From: JAPLDB01 sp038230515
GTDB lineage: Bacteria > Bacteroidota > Bacteroidia > AKYH767-A > 2013-40CM-41-45
Length of the DNA stretch: 64,000 nt
Assembly (NCBI GenBank): GCA_038230515.1
Contig: JBBRND010000019.1
Span: forward strand, 26,725-90,724
Direction: 5' to 3'
Position numbers and translations under genes: made by a program. Below the pieces are notes generated by a model. That model saw only the letters and a list, made by a program, of their open reading frames with translations, searched no databases and was not told the origin of the DNA. Below, one piece after another: positions 27,900 through 35,699 of this stretch; the first letter of the stretch is position 1; every line of letters begins with the position of its first letter.

Positions 27900-27951
27900 C
27901 TCAAAATAATTTTTAATTCACTAATTGTTTAACCTCAAAACCCAAATCAAA

Positions 27952-28611
27952 ATGAAAAAGTTTGAAGTACCCATTATCCTCTTTGCAATGTCCAACGCTA
28001 AACGGTTTGTCGTTGTGCTCGATTTTCCGAAGGACATTGACGACTTTATCACCTTTGCAAAAAAGATTTACCAGAGCATGAATGCAGGCGTAGCTTATGC
28101 AGGGTCTGCCGCGAAGCTGGCAACGCTTAACACCAACATCGGCAAACTGCTTGCTTCGCATTCCGGCAGCAAGGCAGTGCCGCCCACTTACACGGTGGCG
28201 CAACGCGATGTGGATCTCAACAACGTAAAAAATAATCTCCGCTCCCTGCAAAGCGATGTGCAGGCGCTCGTAGATGCAGATTCAACCAATGCCGACACGC
28301 TTGCAACAGGAGCAGGTATGCGCCTGAAAAAACCGGCTGAAATAAACAAGCAGGACCTTGAACTCAGAGTGGGAGAAATTTCAGGAACCATTAAAGCCAT
28401 TGCCAAAGGCGCTGTTGCCAACCGCGCTGCACACGACTGGTGGCTGAGCGAAGATGGCGGCACCACCTGGATTCCACAAACGCCTTCGCTGGCTGCTAAC
28501 ACACTTATTACCGGACTCACCCCGAGCAAATATGTGCATGTGCGCCATCGCTACATTTATGCCGGTGGTCCAACTGATTATACTGTGAGTGAGGCATTTC
28601 TTGTGAGATAA
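27952..28611 (+). CDS. FN3-like C-terminal protein of unknown function
   Basis: A 219-residue protein. Residues 1-115 are predicted helical and rich in Ala/Asp/Asn/Lys (VDLNNVKNNLRSLQSDVQAL). The last 75 residues look like a fibronectin type III-type sandwich (DWWLSEDGGTTWIPQTP ... ITGLTPSKYVHVRHRYIY). I recall proteins of this general shape recurring in Bacteroidota genomes without assigned role. There is no signal peptide. ATG 27952 is preferred to TTG 27925. The gene ends in a strong terminator and is followed at once by the longest 21-bp array in the window. Confidence 0.65.
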   Translation: MKKFEVPIILFAMSNAKRFVVVLDFPKDIDDFITFAKKIYQSMNAGVAYAGSAAKLATLNTNIGKLLASHSGSKAVPPTYTVAQRDVDLNNVKNNLRSLQSDVQALVDADSTNADTLATGAGMRLKKPAEINKQDLELRVGEISGTIKAIAKGAVANRAAHDWWLSEDGGTTWIPQTPSLAANTLITGLTPSKYVHVRHRYIYAGGPTDYTVSEAFLVR

Positions 28612-28633
28612 AATTTAAGACAGGATGTTAAGA

Positions 28634-28658
28634 AAGCGGCTGCTAAGCCGCTTTTTTT
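28634..28658 (+). terminator. Rho-independent terminator
   Basis: AAGCGGCT, a 4-nt loop, AGCCGCTT and a run of seven T. It lies 23 bases past the FN3-like gene stop and separates it from array 3. Confidence 0.88.
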
Positions 28659-28686
28659 ATTTTAAGGAAATACTCGTTAATAAAAT

Positions 28687-29085
28687 GAAAGGAACTCTCA
28701 CAGGTTTGAAATGAATTGTGAGAGGTTTGAAAGAAACCATTACAGGTTTGAAAGGAGTTGTGAGAGGAATGAGCAAAACTCTCACAGGTTTGAAAGGAAT
28801 TGTGAGAGGTTTGAAAGAAACCCTTACTGGTTTGAAAGGAGTTGTGAGAGGAATGGGCAAAACTCTCACAAGTTTGAAATGAATTGTGAGAGGTTTGAAA
28901 GGAACCCGCACAGGTTTGAAAGGAGTTGTGAGAGGTTTGAAAGGAACCCTCACAAGTTTGAAAGGAATTGTGAGAGGTTTGAAAGGAACCCGCACAGGTT
29001 TGAAAGGAGTTGTGAGAGGTTTGAAAGGAACCCTCACAAGTTTGAAAGGAACAGTAGATGGAATGACCGGAACCTTCGCTATTGC
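28687..29085. repeat. Array 3: nineteen tandem 21-bp units with alternating hairpin arms
   Basis: Nineteen 21-bp steps with no indel. Odd units carry GGAACYCTCACARGTTT and even units GGARTTGTGAGAGGTTT, giving a 42-bp superperiod. The variable centres of neighbouring units are reverse complements (CTCTCACA and TGTGAGAG), so each pair can form a stem of about 6-8 bp with a loop of about 14 nt. The last two units (29044 on) decay. Because 21 is a multiple of three, long frames stay open by chance on both strands; their Arg/Phe/Glu/Asn repeats look non-coding. It starts 28 bases after a terminator. Confidence 0.92.
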
Positions 29086-29262
29086 CAAAGGAAGGTTGAA
29101 GAAAAAAGAAAGTTGATAAAATCAGTTGAGGAAAACCGAAATGAAATTTGCGTTTACCAGCAACCCGAATGTTGCCAAGCGAAATAAGGAGTAAGTTTGT
29201 TGCGGGTATTTAATTGTTAGCTGCCATTATTTGGAGACACTGCTAACATCAAACTGACGGAC

Positions 29263-29439
29263 ATGAAAAGAACATTTTTTGACGACAAACGAAATGACAT
29301 AACATCATTATCAGACAGCCAACGCAAAGAAGTTTTATTTTTTGCCACCGCATATTTTTTGTTTTTTAATTTTATTGCCCCTACACAAAACACACTTTCA
29401 TTTTTTGCAACCCTCAAATTAACTGCAGAAAGAAAATGA
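29263..29439 (+). CDS. Possible 58-residue membrane peptide
   Basis: ATG at 29263 opens a 58-codon frame: a charged start (MKRTFFDDKRNDITSLSDSQ), one strongly hydrophobic stretch (VLFFATAYFLFFNFIA) and a short polar tail, ending at 29439. It lies in the otherwise empty gap between array 3 and the next gene. Nothing similar is known to me. The layout fits a single-pass membrane peptide, but an AT-rich gap can give this by chance. Confidence 0.25.
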   Translation: MKRTFFDDKRNDITSLSDSQRKEVLFFATAYFLFFNFIAPTQNTLSFFATLKLTAERK

Positions 29440-29473
29440 AAGAGTGTTTTCGCCAACGCTTTATCTTCACAGC

Positions 29474-30568
29474 ATGAAAGTTTATCTAATACGGACACCT
29501 GAATACGACCTTGAACATTTTGAAGAAGTTCATGAGTTGCTTAGTTCCTTTGATGGACCTTTGGAATTTGTTTCAGACAGATATGAATTCAATCCAGAAC
29601 AGTTTCCTTTTCTACAAAAGTTTTGGGAAGATTTCCGATTTCCTTCATACGAATCTGATGTTAGGAAAATAAACTTTGACCAAGACCGAGGCAAGCCATT
29701 AAGCTGGAAGGAATTGTTCACTCTTTGTGACTTTTATAGAAACACTTTCAAAATAAAAAAAGATGACTTTATTGCTGTTCTTACAGTTAGGAAAAATGCT
29801 TTAAATTGGTTTAGTCATTGTGATTCAAACAAAAACATATTTGTTCATACAGGCGATTGGGAATACTACACTAAAGCACCACAGAAATTTCCTGTTGCTT
29901 ATCAGGTTGTAGAAAACATTATGCAGGACTTGATGAAGTTGGATACAGAGCAAATTCCAAATCCAAACATCCATGTTGAACCACTTGGTTGCATGAATGA
30001 TTTTTGCCAAAATAAACAGCAGGTAATTCTAAAGTTGCGGACAGGCGATATTTGTTTTGATTGCTTGACTAAAATGCGAGAAGAAAAAGTTGATGATGAA
30101 ATAATAAATCAAGCAATAGGAATTTTTGAAGCAATAAGAAATCAACTTCTATTTAAACAGGGTTTTACAAGGAACTTAAATCCGAAGGCAATTAAAATTG
30201 ATGTGAAAGGAAACATAACAATTGGCGACAAAGAAATTAAACTTGATTATCTGCCAAAGACCCTTTTCATTTTCTTTCTTAATCATAAGGAAGGAATTTC
30301 ACTCAATGATTTGCAGTCCCACAAAGAGGAGCTTTTTGCAATTTACAAAAAGCTTAGACCAGCAGGAGAAGCGTCAAGGATTGACGACCTTACAAAACCG
30401 TATCACGAGGACGGCACTTTCTCCGTTAACAAGAGTAGATTAAATAAAAAACTCAAATCTGAACTGGGAGAACCATTAGCTAACTTCTACTATCTTGACG
30501 GCAATAGAGGTGAGGCTTTCAAAATCAGCATCAGTCCTGATTTTGTCTCTGTTGATATCCGCTATTAA
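29474..30568 (+). CDS. Unknown protein with zinc-finger-like cysteines
   Basis: A 364-residue protein not assignable to a named family. Residues about 1-160 are an alpha/beta domain (MKVYLIRTPEYDLEHF, FVHTGDWEYY, FPVAYQVVENIMQDLM). In the middle, CMNDFC and CFDC (about residues 176 and 195) could form a four-cysteine metal site. The C-terminal 130 residues (IKLDYLPKTLFIFFLNHKEG ... FSVNKSRLNKKLKSELGE) resemble a winged-helix effector domain. ATG 29474 is used because upstream residues are not conserved-looking. It precedes the compact operon starting at 30687 and could be its regulator. Confidence 0.6.
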   Translation: MKVYLIRTPEYDLEHFEEVHELLSSFDGPLEFVSDRYEFNPEQFPFLQKFWEDFRFPSYESDVRKINFDQDRGKPLSWKELFTLCDFYRNTFKIKKDDFIAVLTVRKNALNWFSHCDSNKNIFVHTGDWEYYTKAPQKFPVAYQVVENIMQDLMKLDTEQIPNPNIHVEPLGCMNDFCQNKQQVILKLRTGDICFDCLTKMREEKVDDEIINQAIGIFEAIRNQLLFKQGFTRNLNPKAIKIDVKGNITIGDKEIKLDYLPKTLFIFFLNHKEGISLNDLQSHKEELFAIYKKLRPAGEASRIDDLTKPYHEDGTFSVNKSRLNKKLKSELGEPLANFYYLDGNRGEAFKISISPDFVSVDIRY

Positions 30569-30574
30569 CCCTGC

Positions 30575-30616
30575 TTTTGCAACCTTGCAAACCGACTTTG
30601 TAACCTTACAAAGCTT
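30575..30616. promoter_or_regulatory. Paired palindromes 21 bp apart (possible operator or mini-array)
   Basis: Two adjacent near-perfect palindromes, TTTGCAACCTTGCAAA (30576-30591) and CTTTGTAACCTTACAAAG (30596-30613). Their centres are exactly 21 bp apart, so both lie on the same face of the helix. They differ by matched changes on both arms (GC to TA), which keep the symmetry. They sit between the zinc-finger-like gene and the start of the next operon, 74 bases before its ATG, where an operator for a dimeric repressor would be expected. Confidence 0.6.
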
Positions 30617-30686
30617 GGCTTCGCCTACCCATCATTCTACTTTTGCTTCATCAAACCGATAAACGGATTGACAGAACAAAAAAAGA

Positions 30687-31097
30687 ATGAGCAAAATGAT
30701 TTACCAAGAAACAGAAACTTTAAGACAGTTAGCCAAAAGCTGGAACAATCTTGACACCAGCTTTATTGAAAAAGAATTGGCTGACGATTTTATTTATGAA
30801 TCTCAATGGGTGCTAACCCCCATTGAAGGAAAAGGAGAGTTCCTCTCCTATCTCCAATCAAAATTTATCGCCATTAAAACCGCGATGCAGTCGCAGACAA
30901 TGGCTGTAACGGCTGAAATTGCTTTGCAGCCTTCCATGCAAAACAAACCTTGTATTGTGCTTACTCAAATCACATCAGAAGGAATCAGACAAGTTTCAGT
31001 GCTGATAAAAATTCAGCACAAAAAAATCAAACGCATTGATGTGTGTTTTATTCCAGACCCGACAGAAGCAGAATTAACAGGAGAATTTCCAAAGTAA
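30687..31097 (+). CDS. NTF2-like (SnoaL-type) protein
   Basis: A 136-residue cytoplasmic protein with the cone-shaped NTF2-like layout: two opening helices (ETLRQLAKSWNNLDTSFIEK), ELADDFIYESQWV, GKGEFLSYLQSKF, then strands ending VLIKIQHKKIKRIDVCFI. In Bacteroidota such proteins are usually annotated as nuclear transport factor 2 family; many have no known ligand. It begins a tight run of forward genes (gaps of 17-24 bases) up to 33623. Confidence 0.75.
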   Translation: MSKMIYQETETLRQLAKSWNNLDTSFIEKELADDFIYESQWVLTPIEGKGEFLSYLQSKFIAIKTAMQSQTMAVTAEIALQPSMQNKPCIVLTQITSEGIRQVSVLIKIQHKKIKRIDVCFIPDPTEAELTGEFPK

Positions 31098-31116
31098 TTT
31101 TTAAGTCAACATAAAA

Positions 31117-31380
31117 ATGACTACAGAATACAGCAATCTTTTAAAAAGCCCAAGATGGTTTGAGAAAAGGAAAATCATTTTGGCAAGAGACAACAACAAG
31201 TGCCGTTGTTGCGGTGCAACAAGTGGACTTCATGTGCATCACAGGCAATATCATGTGAGTAAACGGACAGGACAATTTCAACTTCCCTGGAAGTATCAGA
31301 ACAAATATCTAATAACGCTTTGTGATAAGTGTCATACAGCGGGACATAAAAATTTAAAAGTTCCATCATTCACAATTTAA
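31117..31380 (+). CDS. Small HNH-like zinc protein
   Basis: An 87-residue protein with an HNH-type core: RKIILARDNNKCRCCGA, LHVHHRQYHV and LITLCDKCHTAGH. Two CxxC pairs would hold a structural zinc, and VHH plus the C-terminal histidine match the beta-beta-alpha metal active site of HNH nucleases. The gene is only the domain, with no DNA-recognition extension, so it may act with a partner from the same operon. It lies 19 bases after the NTF2-like gene and 23 before the next. Confidence 0.75.
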   Translation: MTTEYSNLLKSPRWFEKRKIILARDNNKCRCCGATSGLHVHHRQYHVSKRTGQFQLPWKYQNKYLITLCDKCHTAGHKNLKVPSFTI

Positions 31381-31403
31381 TTAACAATCAAAAAAATAAA
31401 ACA

Positions 31404-31979
31404 ATGAGAATCTTTAATCTATTCGGCAAAAAGCCACAGACAACAGAATCGGCAGCAGTTATTGCCCACCCCGAAACAACAGTTTTGGAAAAACAACAGG
31501 AAAACATACCGCCAGTTGATTTATTCATTGACGATGAAGCACCACAATCGGAGCAAGTTGTTGAACAAACACAGAGCAAAATAACTCTGTTTAGAAGTCA
31601 AAATCATTATTCAATCGGATATAATGATGGACACAATTTTCATTCAAGTGAAATGTTGGAGATTGGTAAGAGAAAAATAAGAACCGAATTCAGATTTATT
31701 CTTGAACAAGAAATAGAAGAAATGAATCAGAAAAAGCTACAACTAAAAATGTTAGTAGTTGATGTGCGAAAAGTTTCTGACGATACAAGAGAGAAATTGG
31801 AATTGAATGTAACTGAAATAGAAAAATCACTAATGAAATTAGAGAAGGAGAAGGAACTTTCAGTTGAAAATGAGGGATTGGTTTCCAATGCAATTCAAAG
31901 CTATCATCAGGGTTTTATTCAAGGTTCAAACGATTACATTGAATCTGAAAAGTTTCTTAATGCAGCAAATATATTTTAA
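31404..31979 (+). CDS. Coiled-coil protein of unknown function
   Basis: A 191-residue protein. The first 60 residues are low-complexity and acidic (ESAAVIAHPETTVLEKQQEN). Residues about 85-165 are long charged helices with heptad spacing (LEQEIEEMNQKKLQLKMLVV, VTEIEKSLMKLEKEKEL), likely a coiled coil. There is no signal or membrane segment. It lies directly before the DUF4407 membrane protein, which also has a long helical domain, so the two may interact. No family recognised. Confidence 0.6.
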   Translation: MRIFNLFGKKPQTTESAAVIAHPETTVLEKQQENIPPVDLFIDDEAPQSEQVVEQTQSKITLFRSQNHYSIGYNDGHNFHSSEMLEIGKRKIRTEFRFILEQEIEEMNQKKLQLKMLVVDVRKVSDDTREKLELNVTEIEKSLMKLEKEKELSVENEGLVSNAIQSYHQGFIQGSNDYIESEKFLNAANIF

Positions 31980-31997
31980 TCCTAAAAACCCAAAGTC

Positions 31998-32984
31998 ATG
32001 TTGAAAATTTATAGCGTCATCATCGGAGAAAACCCAAAATACACAGCCACATTTCAACCGGCAAGTAAACGGAAAGTCGCCTTGTATGCAAACTGCTTAA
32101 TCGTTCCGGTAATTCTTTGGTTCATCAACGGCTACTTACTTGTGAGCAACGTATTGGAAGGAAACATTTTCACTTCTATTCTAACCGCTTGCATTGCAGC
32201 ATTTATTATTTTCTTAATTGAGAGAGCAATCGTAATGTCAAACGGAAGCAAACCAATTTTTTGGTTTAGAATTATTCTTGGGTTCATTGTTGCCTCATTA
32301 GGTTCAATAAGTTTGGACGAAGTAATTTTCAAACACGACATTGACAATCAAGTTAAATACTACAAGCAAGCAGAAGTTGACAGTGCCGCTCAGAAGACTG
32401 AAGAGGAATATCAGAATCAAATTGCAAAACAAACAATTATTGTTACTATCGCTAAAGCAGAATCGCAATCTTCTTGGGAAAAATGGCGATGTGAAATTGA
32501 AGGAAGCTGTGGTAGTAAGATTCCGGGAAATTCTTCAAGGGCTAAGGCTGACAGTATAGTAGCAATCAAAAATGAAATATATTTTCATAGTGAGGAAGCG
32601 AAGTTTTTAATTCTTCAATCCTCACTGACCACACAAAAGGAAAAAGCAAAGACGAAAGCTGAAGCTGACTTCAACGGAAACGCCTTGCTTGTTAGAATCC
32701 GGGCAATGTTTGATTTGATTACCAAAGACAAATTCATGCTTGGCGTTTACATTCTTTTCACATTGTTTCTTTTTTGCATAGAGTTTCTTGTAGTGCTAAT
32801 AAAAATTGGAAGCAAAAATTCCATTGACGAAGACCTTGAAAAAGCAAGAGAGGTATTGTTAAGAGCAAAAACAAAAAAAACACTTGACCGAAGTGAGATT
32901 TTTTTTCAGCCAGAACATTTTGTTCCTTCTGTTCAGTCAGCAAACGCACTGGTAAAACAAAATGTATCATCCATATTTCGTTAA
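31998..32984 (+). CDS. DUF4407 membrane protein
   Basis: A 328-residue integral membrane protein of the DUF4407 type. Two N-terminal membrane helices (about 30-75: ANCLIVPVILWFINGYLL, FTSILTACIAAFIIFLIERA) are followed by a third (IILGFIVASLGSISLDEVIF), a long charged helical stretch with a Cys-containing loop (WRCEIEGSCGSK), a fourth helix near 248-270 and a cytoplasmic tail. Function is unknown. It is part of the compact operon and is followed by a 53-residue gene. Confidence 0.8.
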   Translation: MLKIYSVIIGENPKYTATFQPASKRKVALYANCLIVPVILWFINGYLLVSNVLEGNIFTSILTACIAAFIIFLIERAIVMSNGSKPIFWFRIILGFIVASLGSISLDEVIFKHDIDNQVKYYKQAEVDSAAQKTEEEYQNQIAKQTIIVTIAKAESQSSWEKWRCEIEGSCGSKIPGNSSRAKADSIVAIKNEIYFHSEEAKFLILQSSLTTQKEKAKTKAEADFNGNALLVRIRAMFDLITKDKFMLGVYILFTLFLFCIEFLVVLIKIGSKNSIDEDLEKAREVLLRAKTKKTLDRSEIFFQPEHFVPSVQSANALVKQNVSSIFR

Positions 32985-33001
32985 TCTAAAAATCAATCGC
33001 T

Positions 33002-33163
33002 ATGACAGAAATAGAAATCATTAATGTTCCTTCCATAAAACGCGAAGTTAAAATAGACAAAGCAACAAGACAAAAATTGCTGAGTCAAGTTAAAGAAGAA
33101 GCACAGGTAAACGAACTTTTTAATTTAACCTCTAAAAATTATTCAGATGCAAAATACAATTAA
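33002..33163 (+). CDS. 53-residue charged protein
   Basis: A small gene of 53 codons plus stop. ATG 33002 lies 17 bases after the DUF4407 stop, and its end overlaps the next gene by 17 bases in another frame. The product (MTEIEIINVPSIKREVKIDK ...) is highly charged, with a probable helix in its second half (QKLLSQVKEEAQVNELF). Its fit in the gap of a compact operon, matching spacing and overlap, supports it being real. No family recognised. Confidence 0.55.
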   Translation: MTEIEIINVPSIKREVKIDKATRQKLLSQVKEEAQVNELFNLTSKNYSDAKYN

Positions 33164-33623
33164 GAATGCCCTTGACAGCAACAAATTGAGATTTCAAACT
33201 CTTGTTAGTAAACAAAATCAAACAGTCTACAAACTAGGTATCGGACTTGAAAATGGAAGAGCAGACACATCCATTGACATTCGGACAGAGCCGCAGCAGG
33301 TTTTAATATTTACAGTTTGTCCCACAACAATTCCCGCAAATCAGCGTTTGAGAATTTCAGAATTTATTACAAGAGCAAACAAGGGATTAATCATTGGAAA
33401 CTTTGAACTAGACTTTGAAGATGGAGAACTTAGATATAAGGCGTCATATTTTTTTGATGATACTTTTCCCAACTCTGAAGAAGTATTTATACGAAATCTA
33501 TACGCAACATTCAATATGATGGACAGGTATCTTCCAGGAATTATGTCAGTAATTTATGCAAATGTTTTGCCGAGCAATGCGATAAGTCAAATTGAAAATG
33601 TTGTAAATCCATCTATGAATTAA
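33147..33623 (+). CDS. YbjN-like protein
   Basis: A 158-residue soluble protein with the alpha-beta layout of the YbjN domain: an opening helix, strands (TSIDIRTEPQQVLIFTVCP), IPANQRLRISEFITRANKGL, then IGNFELDFEDGELRYKASYF and a long closing helix (NLYATFNMMDRYLPGIMSVI). YbjN-like domains resemble type III secretion chaperones and are linked to stress regulation, without a defined mechanism. It is the last gene of the compact operon and overlaps the small gene before it. Confidence 0.72.
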   Translation: MQNTIKNALDSNKLRFQTLVSKQNQTVYKLGIGLENGRADTSIDIRTEPQQVLIFTVCPTTIPANQRLRISEFITRANKGLIIGNFELDFEDGELRYKASYFFDDTFPNSEEVFIRNLYATFNMMDRYLPGIMSVIYANVLPSNAISQIENVVNPSMN

Positions 33624-33702
33624 ATGCCTGTAAACCTTAACACGACACATTTTCGTGGACAGATAACTTTACTGCACACCACATGCAGATAAATGAACCC
33701 AC

Positions 33703-33734
33703 CACCCGACAGGTCGCGCAGCACCTGTTGGGTG
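33703..33734. repeat. Dispersed palindrome, type A
   Basis: CACCCGACAGGT, an 8-nt loop CGCGCAGC, then ACCTGTTGGGTG: a 12-bp stem with one G-T pair. The same CGCGNAGC loop recurs at 35579 and 63317. Two further partial direct copies of ACCTGACAGG follow at about 33752-33785. Confidence 0.8.
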
Positions 33735-33870
33735 TAAATAAAAAAAACACAAACACCTGACAGGAGAAAAAACTACCTGACAGGTGGGGAGAACAGGTGG
33801 GGAGAATATTTATGAAGTGAGTAGCAAAAACGGAACACGCACGAAGGGAAAAGTAATTAAGCAATGAAAA

Positions 33871-33904
33871 ACCTGCTTGCAGGAAGCTACGCTAACCTGT
33901 CAGC
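33871..33904. repeat. Dispersed palindrome, type B
   Basis: Contains GGAAGCTACGCTAACCTGTC, also present at 63449 and, with one change, at 35636. It lies 16 bases before the glycosyltransferase gene start, so its hairpin would sit in that gene's leader. Confidence 0.75.
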
Positions 33905-33919
33905 ATTTCAATTTTTTCT

Positions 33920-35575
33920 ATGAGCAAAAAAACATTGCAGAAGAAACAAGCAGTTGCTGCTCCAAAAAAGAAAGCCAAAGTTTCTGCATGGGATAGGGCG
34001 GAGGAATTTCTGCAACGCAGGCAAACGCTAACAGGAATAATTCTGCTGGTGCTTTTTCTTTTATTCGGAATAGCACTCTTTGATGTAAAAATTTCTTTAG
34101 GCGGAGATGATGCCACCTACATTGAAAGAGGTTACAACTTCATTAAGCACGGAGAAATTACTTTTTACCAGGGACCATTGTATCCGTGCGTGCTCGGAGT
34201 TTTTATCGGCATCTTCGGAGTTAACATAACAGCGCTGAAGCTAGTGAGCTTTGTATTCATGCTGCTGCAGATGGTTTTTCTTTTTCTCGCTTTGCGCAGG
34301 CGTGTTCCTCAGTTGATTTTATTTTTTCTGCTCCTCTTCGTTGCTACTAATAGCTGGCTGCTGTATTACAGCAGTCAAACCTTTACCGAAGCACTGTTTA
34401 TGTGCCTGCAGGCACTTGCTTTGTTTGTTACTTTTAAGTTGCTCGATAGCGAAGAAGAAAACACAGGGCTGAAAAAGAATTACAGGATTTGGATTGCCAT
34501 GGGTTTCATGATGCTGATACTTTCGCTTTGTAAAAGTGTTGCCATTGTTTGCTTTATTCCCATCCTTGTTTATTTCGCACTGAAGCGCAAATGGATTCCT
34601 GCTGCGTTGTCGTTCGCAAGTTTTCTATCATGGAAAATTATTTACGAAGTATGCATGCGCGTGTTTTACAAAGCGCCAGACATTGGGCAGTTCAGGCAAA
34701 TTCTTTTAAAAGATTTGTATCAGCCAGCCCACGGCTATGAAACTATGCCCGGGTTGATAACACGCGTTACTGAAAACCTCCATACTTATTTGTCCATGCA
34801 CCTATTAAGAATGTTGGGAATTGAGAATGAGGATTACTATGCCGTAAGCGCACCTTTAGCTTACCTGGTGGCGTTGCTGCTTATCTCCTGCACTGTTTAT
34901 CTTTATAAAAAGAATAAGTATATTTTTTTCATTGCAGTGTATTCGTTGGTTCTGTATGCAGGAATTTTTTTCGGTATTCAGGCAAGCAACATGCAGTCGC
35001 GGCTTATTATTATTCTTTTGCCGCTCACGTATCTTGTTCTGATAAGTGCCGGTTATTATGTAAGCAGAAGCTACCGTAAACCGGGGATTGCCATTATTTT
35101 GTTTTTTGTGGTACTTATGTTTGTTCAACTGAAAGATACAATCACCATGAGTGAACAAAATTTGCCTTTGCTGAAAAGAAATTTGAAAGGAGATATGTGC
35201 TACGGTTTCACTCCTGACTGGGTGAATTATCTCACACTAAGCCGCTGGTGTGCCGATAATCTTCCGGAAAATAGTTTGGTTGCCTGTAGAAAAGGTTCTA
35301 TGTCGTTTGTGTATGGAAGAGGAAAACGCTTTTATGAAATTAATGTGGCTGATGTGACCGATGCAGACTCTGTGTTGACAGAAATGAAACAAGCTGGCGT
35401 AACACACTTTATTTTGGCGGGATTGCGGGCGCATCCTGAAGCCAATGACGGACACTTTATGAATACGCTCAACAGAAAATTTTTTAATGTGCATAAAAAG
35501 TACCCTGAGAAAATAAAGCTGGTAAATAAAATAGGAACTGAAGAAGCCGCATCCCTTTACGAAATTGTATATTGA
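33920..35575 (+). CDS. Membrane glycosyltransferase (GT39/ArnT-like)
   Basis: A 551-residue integral membrane protein with a basic cytoplasmic start (KKTLQKKQAVAAPKKKAK), about 10-11 hydrophobic segments and a C-terminal soluble domain of about 130 residues. The first periplasmic loop has GGDDATYIERGYNFIKHG, where adjacent acidic residues occupy the position of the catalytic aspartate of GT-C enzymes using polyprenyl-phosphate sugars. It probably adds a sugar to a periplasmic glycan, lipid or protein. The gene is flanked on both sides by the same pair of palindromes in the same order. Confidence 0.8.
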   Translation: MSKKTLQKKQAVAAPKKKAKVSAWDRAEEFLQRRQTLTGIILLVLFLLFGIALFDVKISLGGDDATYIERGYNFIKHGEITFYQGPLYPCVLGVFIGIFGVNITALKLVSFVFMLLQMVFLFLALRRRVPQLILFFLLLFVATNSWLLYYSSQTFTEALFMCLQALALFVTFKLLDSEEENTGLKKNYRIWIAMGFMMLILSLCKSVAIVCFIPILVYFALKRKWIPAALSFASFLSWKIIYEVCMRVFYKAPDIGQFRQILLKDLYQPAHGYETMPGLITRVTENLHTYLSMHLLRMLGIENEDYYAVSAPLAYLVALLLISCTVYLYKKNKYIFFIAVYSLVLYAGIFFGIQASNMQSRLIIILLPLTYLVLISAGYYVSRSYRKPGIAIILFFVVLMFVQLKDTITMSEQNLPLLKRNLKGDMCYGFTPDWVNYLTLSRWCADNLPENSLVACRKGSMSFVYGRGKRFYEINVADVTDADSVLTEMKQAGVTHFILAGLRAHPEANDGHFMNTLNRKFFNVHKKYPEKIKLVNKIGTEEAASLYEIVY

Positions 35576-35578
35576 AGC

Positions 35579-35672
35579 CACCTGCTGACAGCTCGCGCAG
35601 CAGTTGACGGGGGTAAACGAAAGAGCCACCTCAAAGGAAGCTTCGCTAACCTGTCAGTATTTCAAATCAATA
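35579..35672. repeat. Second composite palindromic element (types A and B)
   Basis: CCTGCTGACAGCTCGCGCAG followed by CAGTTGACGGGGGTAAA (type A), then GGAAGCTTCGCTAACCTGTC and AGTATTTCAA (type B). It corresponds piece by piece to 33703-33734 plus 33871-33914 upstream of the glycosyltransferase, including the flanking ATTTCAA. It occupies most of the leader of the cyclase-family gene. Confidence 0.78.
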
Positions 35673-35699
35673 TTCCATTCTTTTTTTCATCTTCGCTCA

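Noticed and set aside
28657..29187. Long open frames on both strands across array 3 (143, 158 and 76 codons)
   Set aside because: A repeat of 21 nt keeps frames open automatically. The predicted peptides are simple Arg/Phe/Glu/Asn or Pro/Phe/Lys repeats with no ribosome site, and overlap each other.
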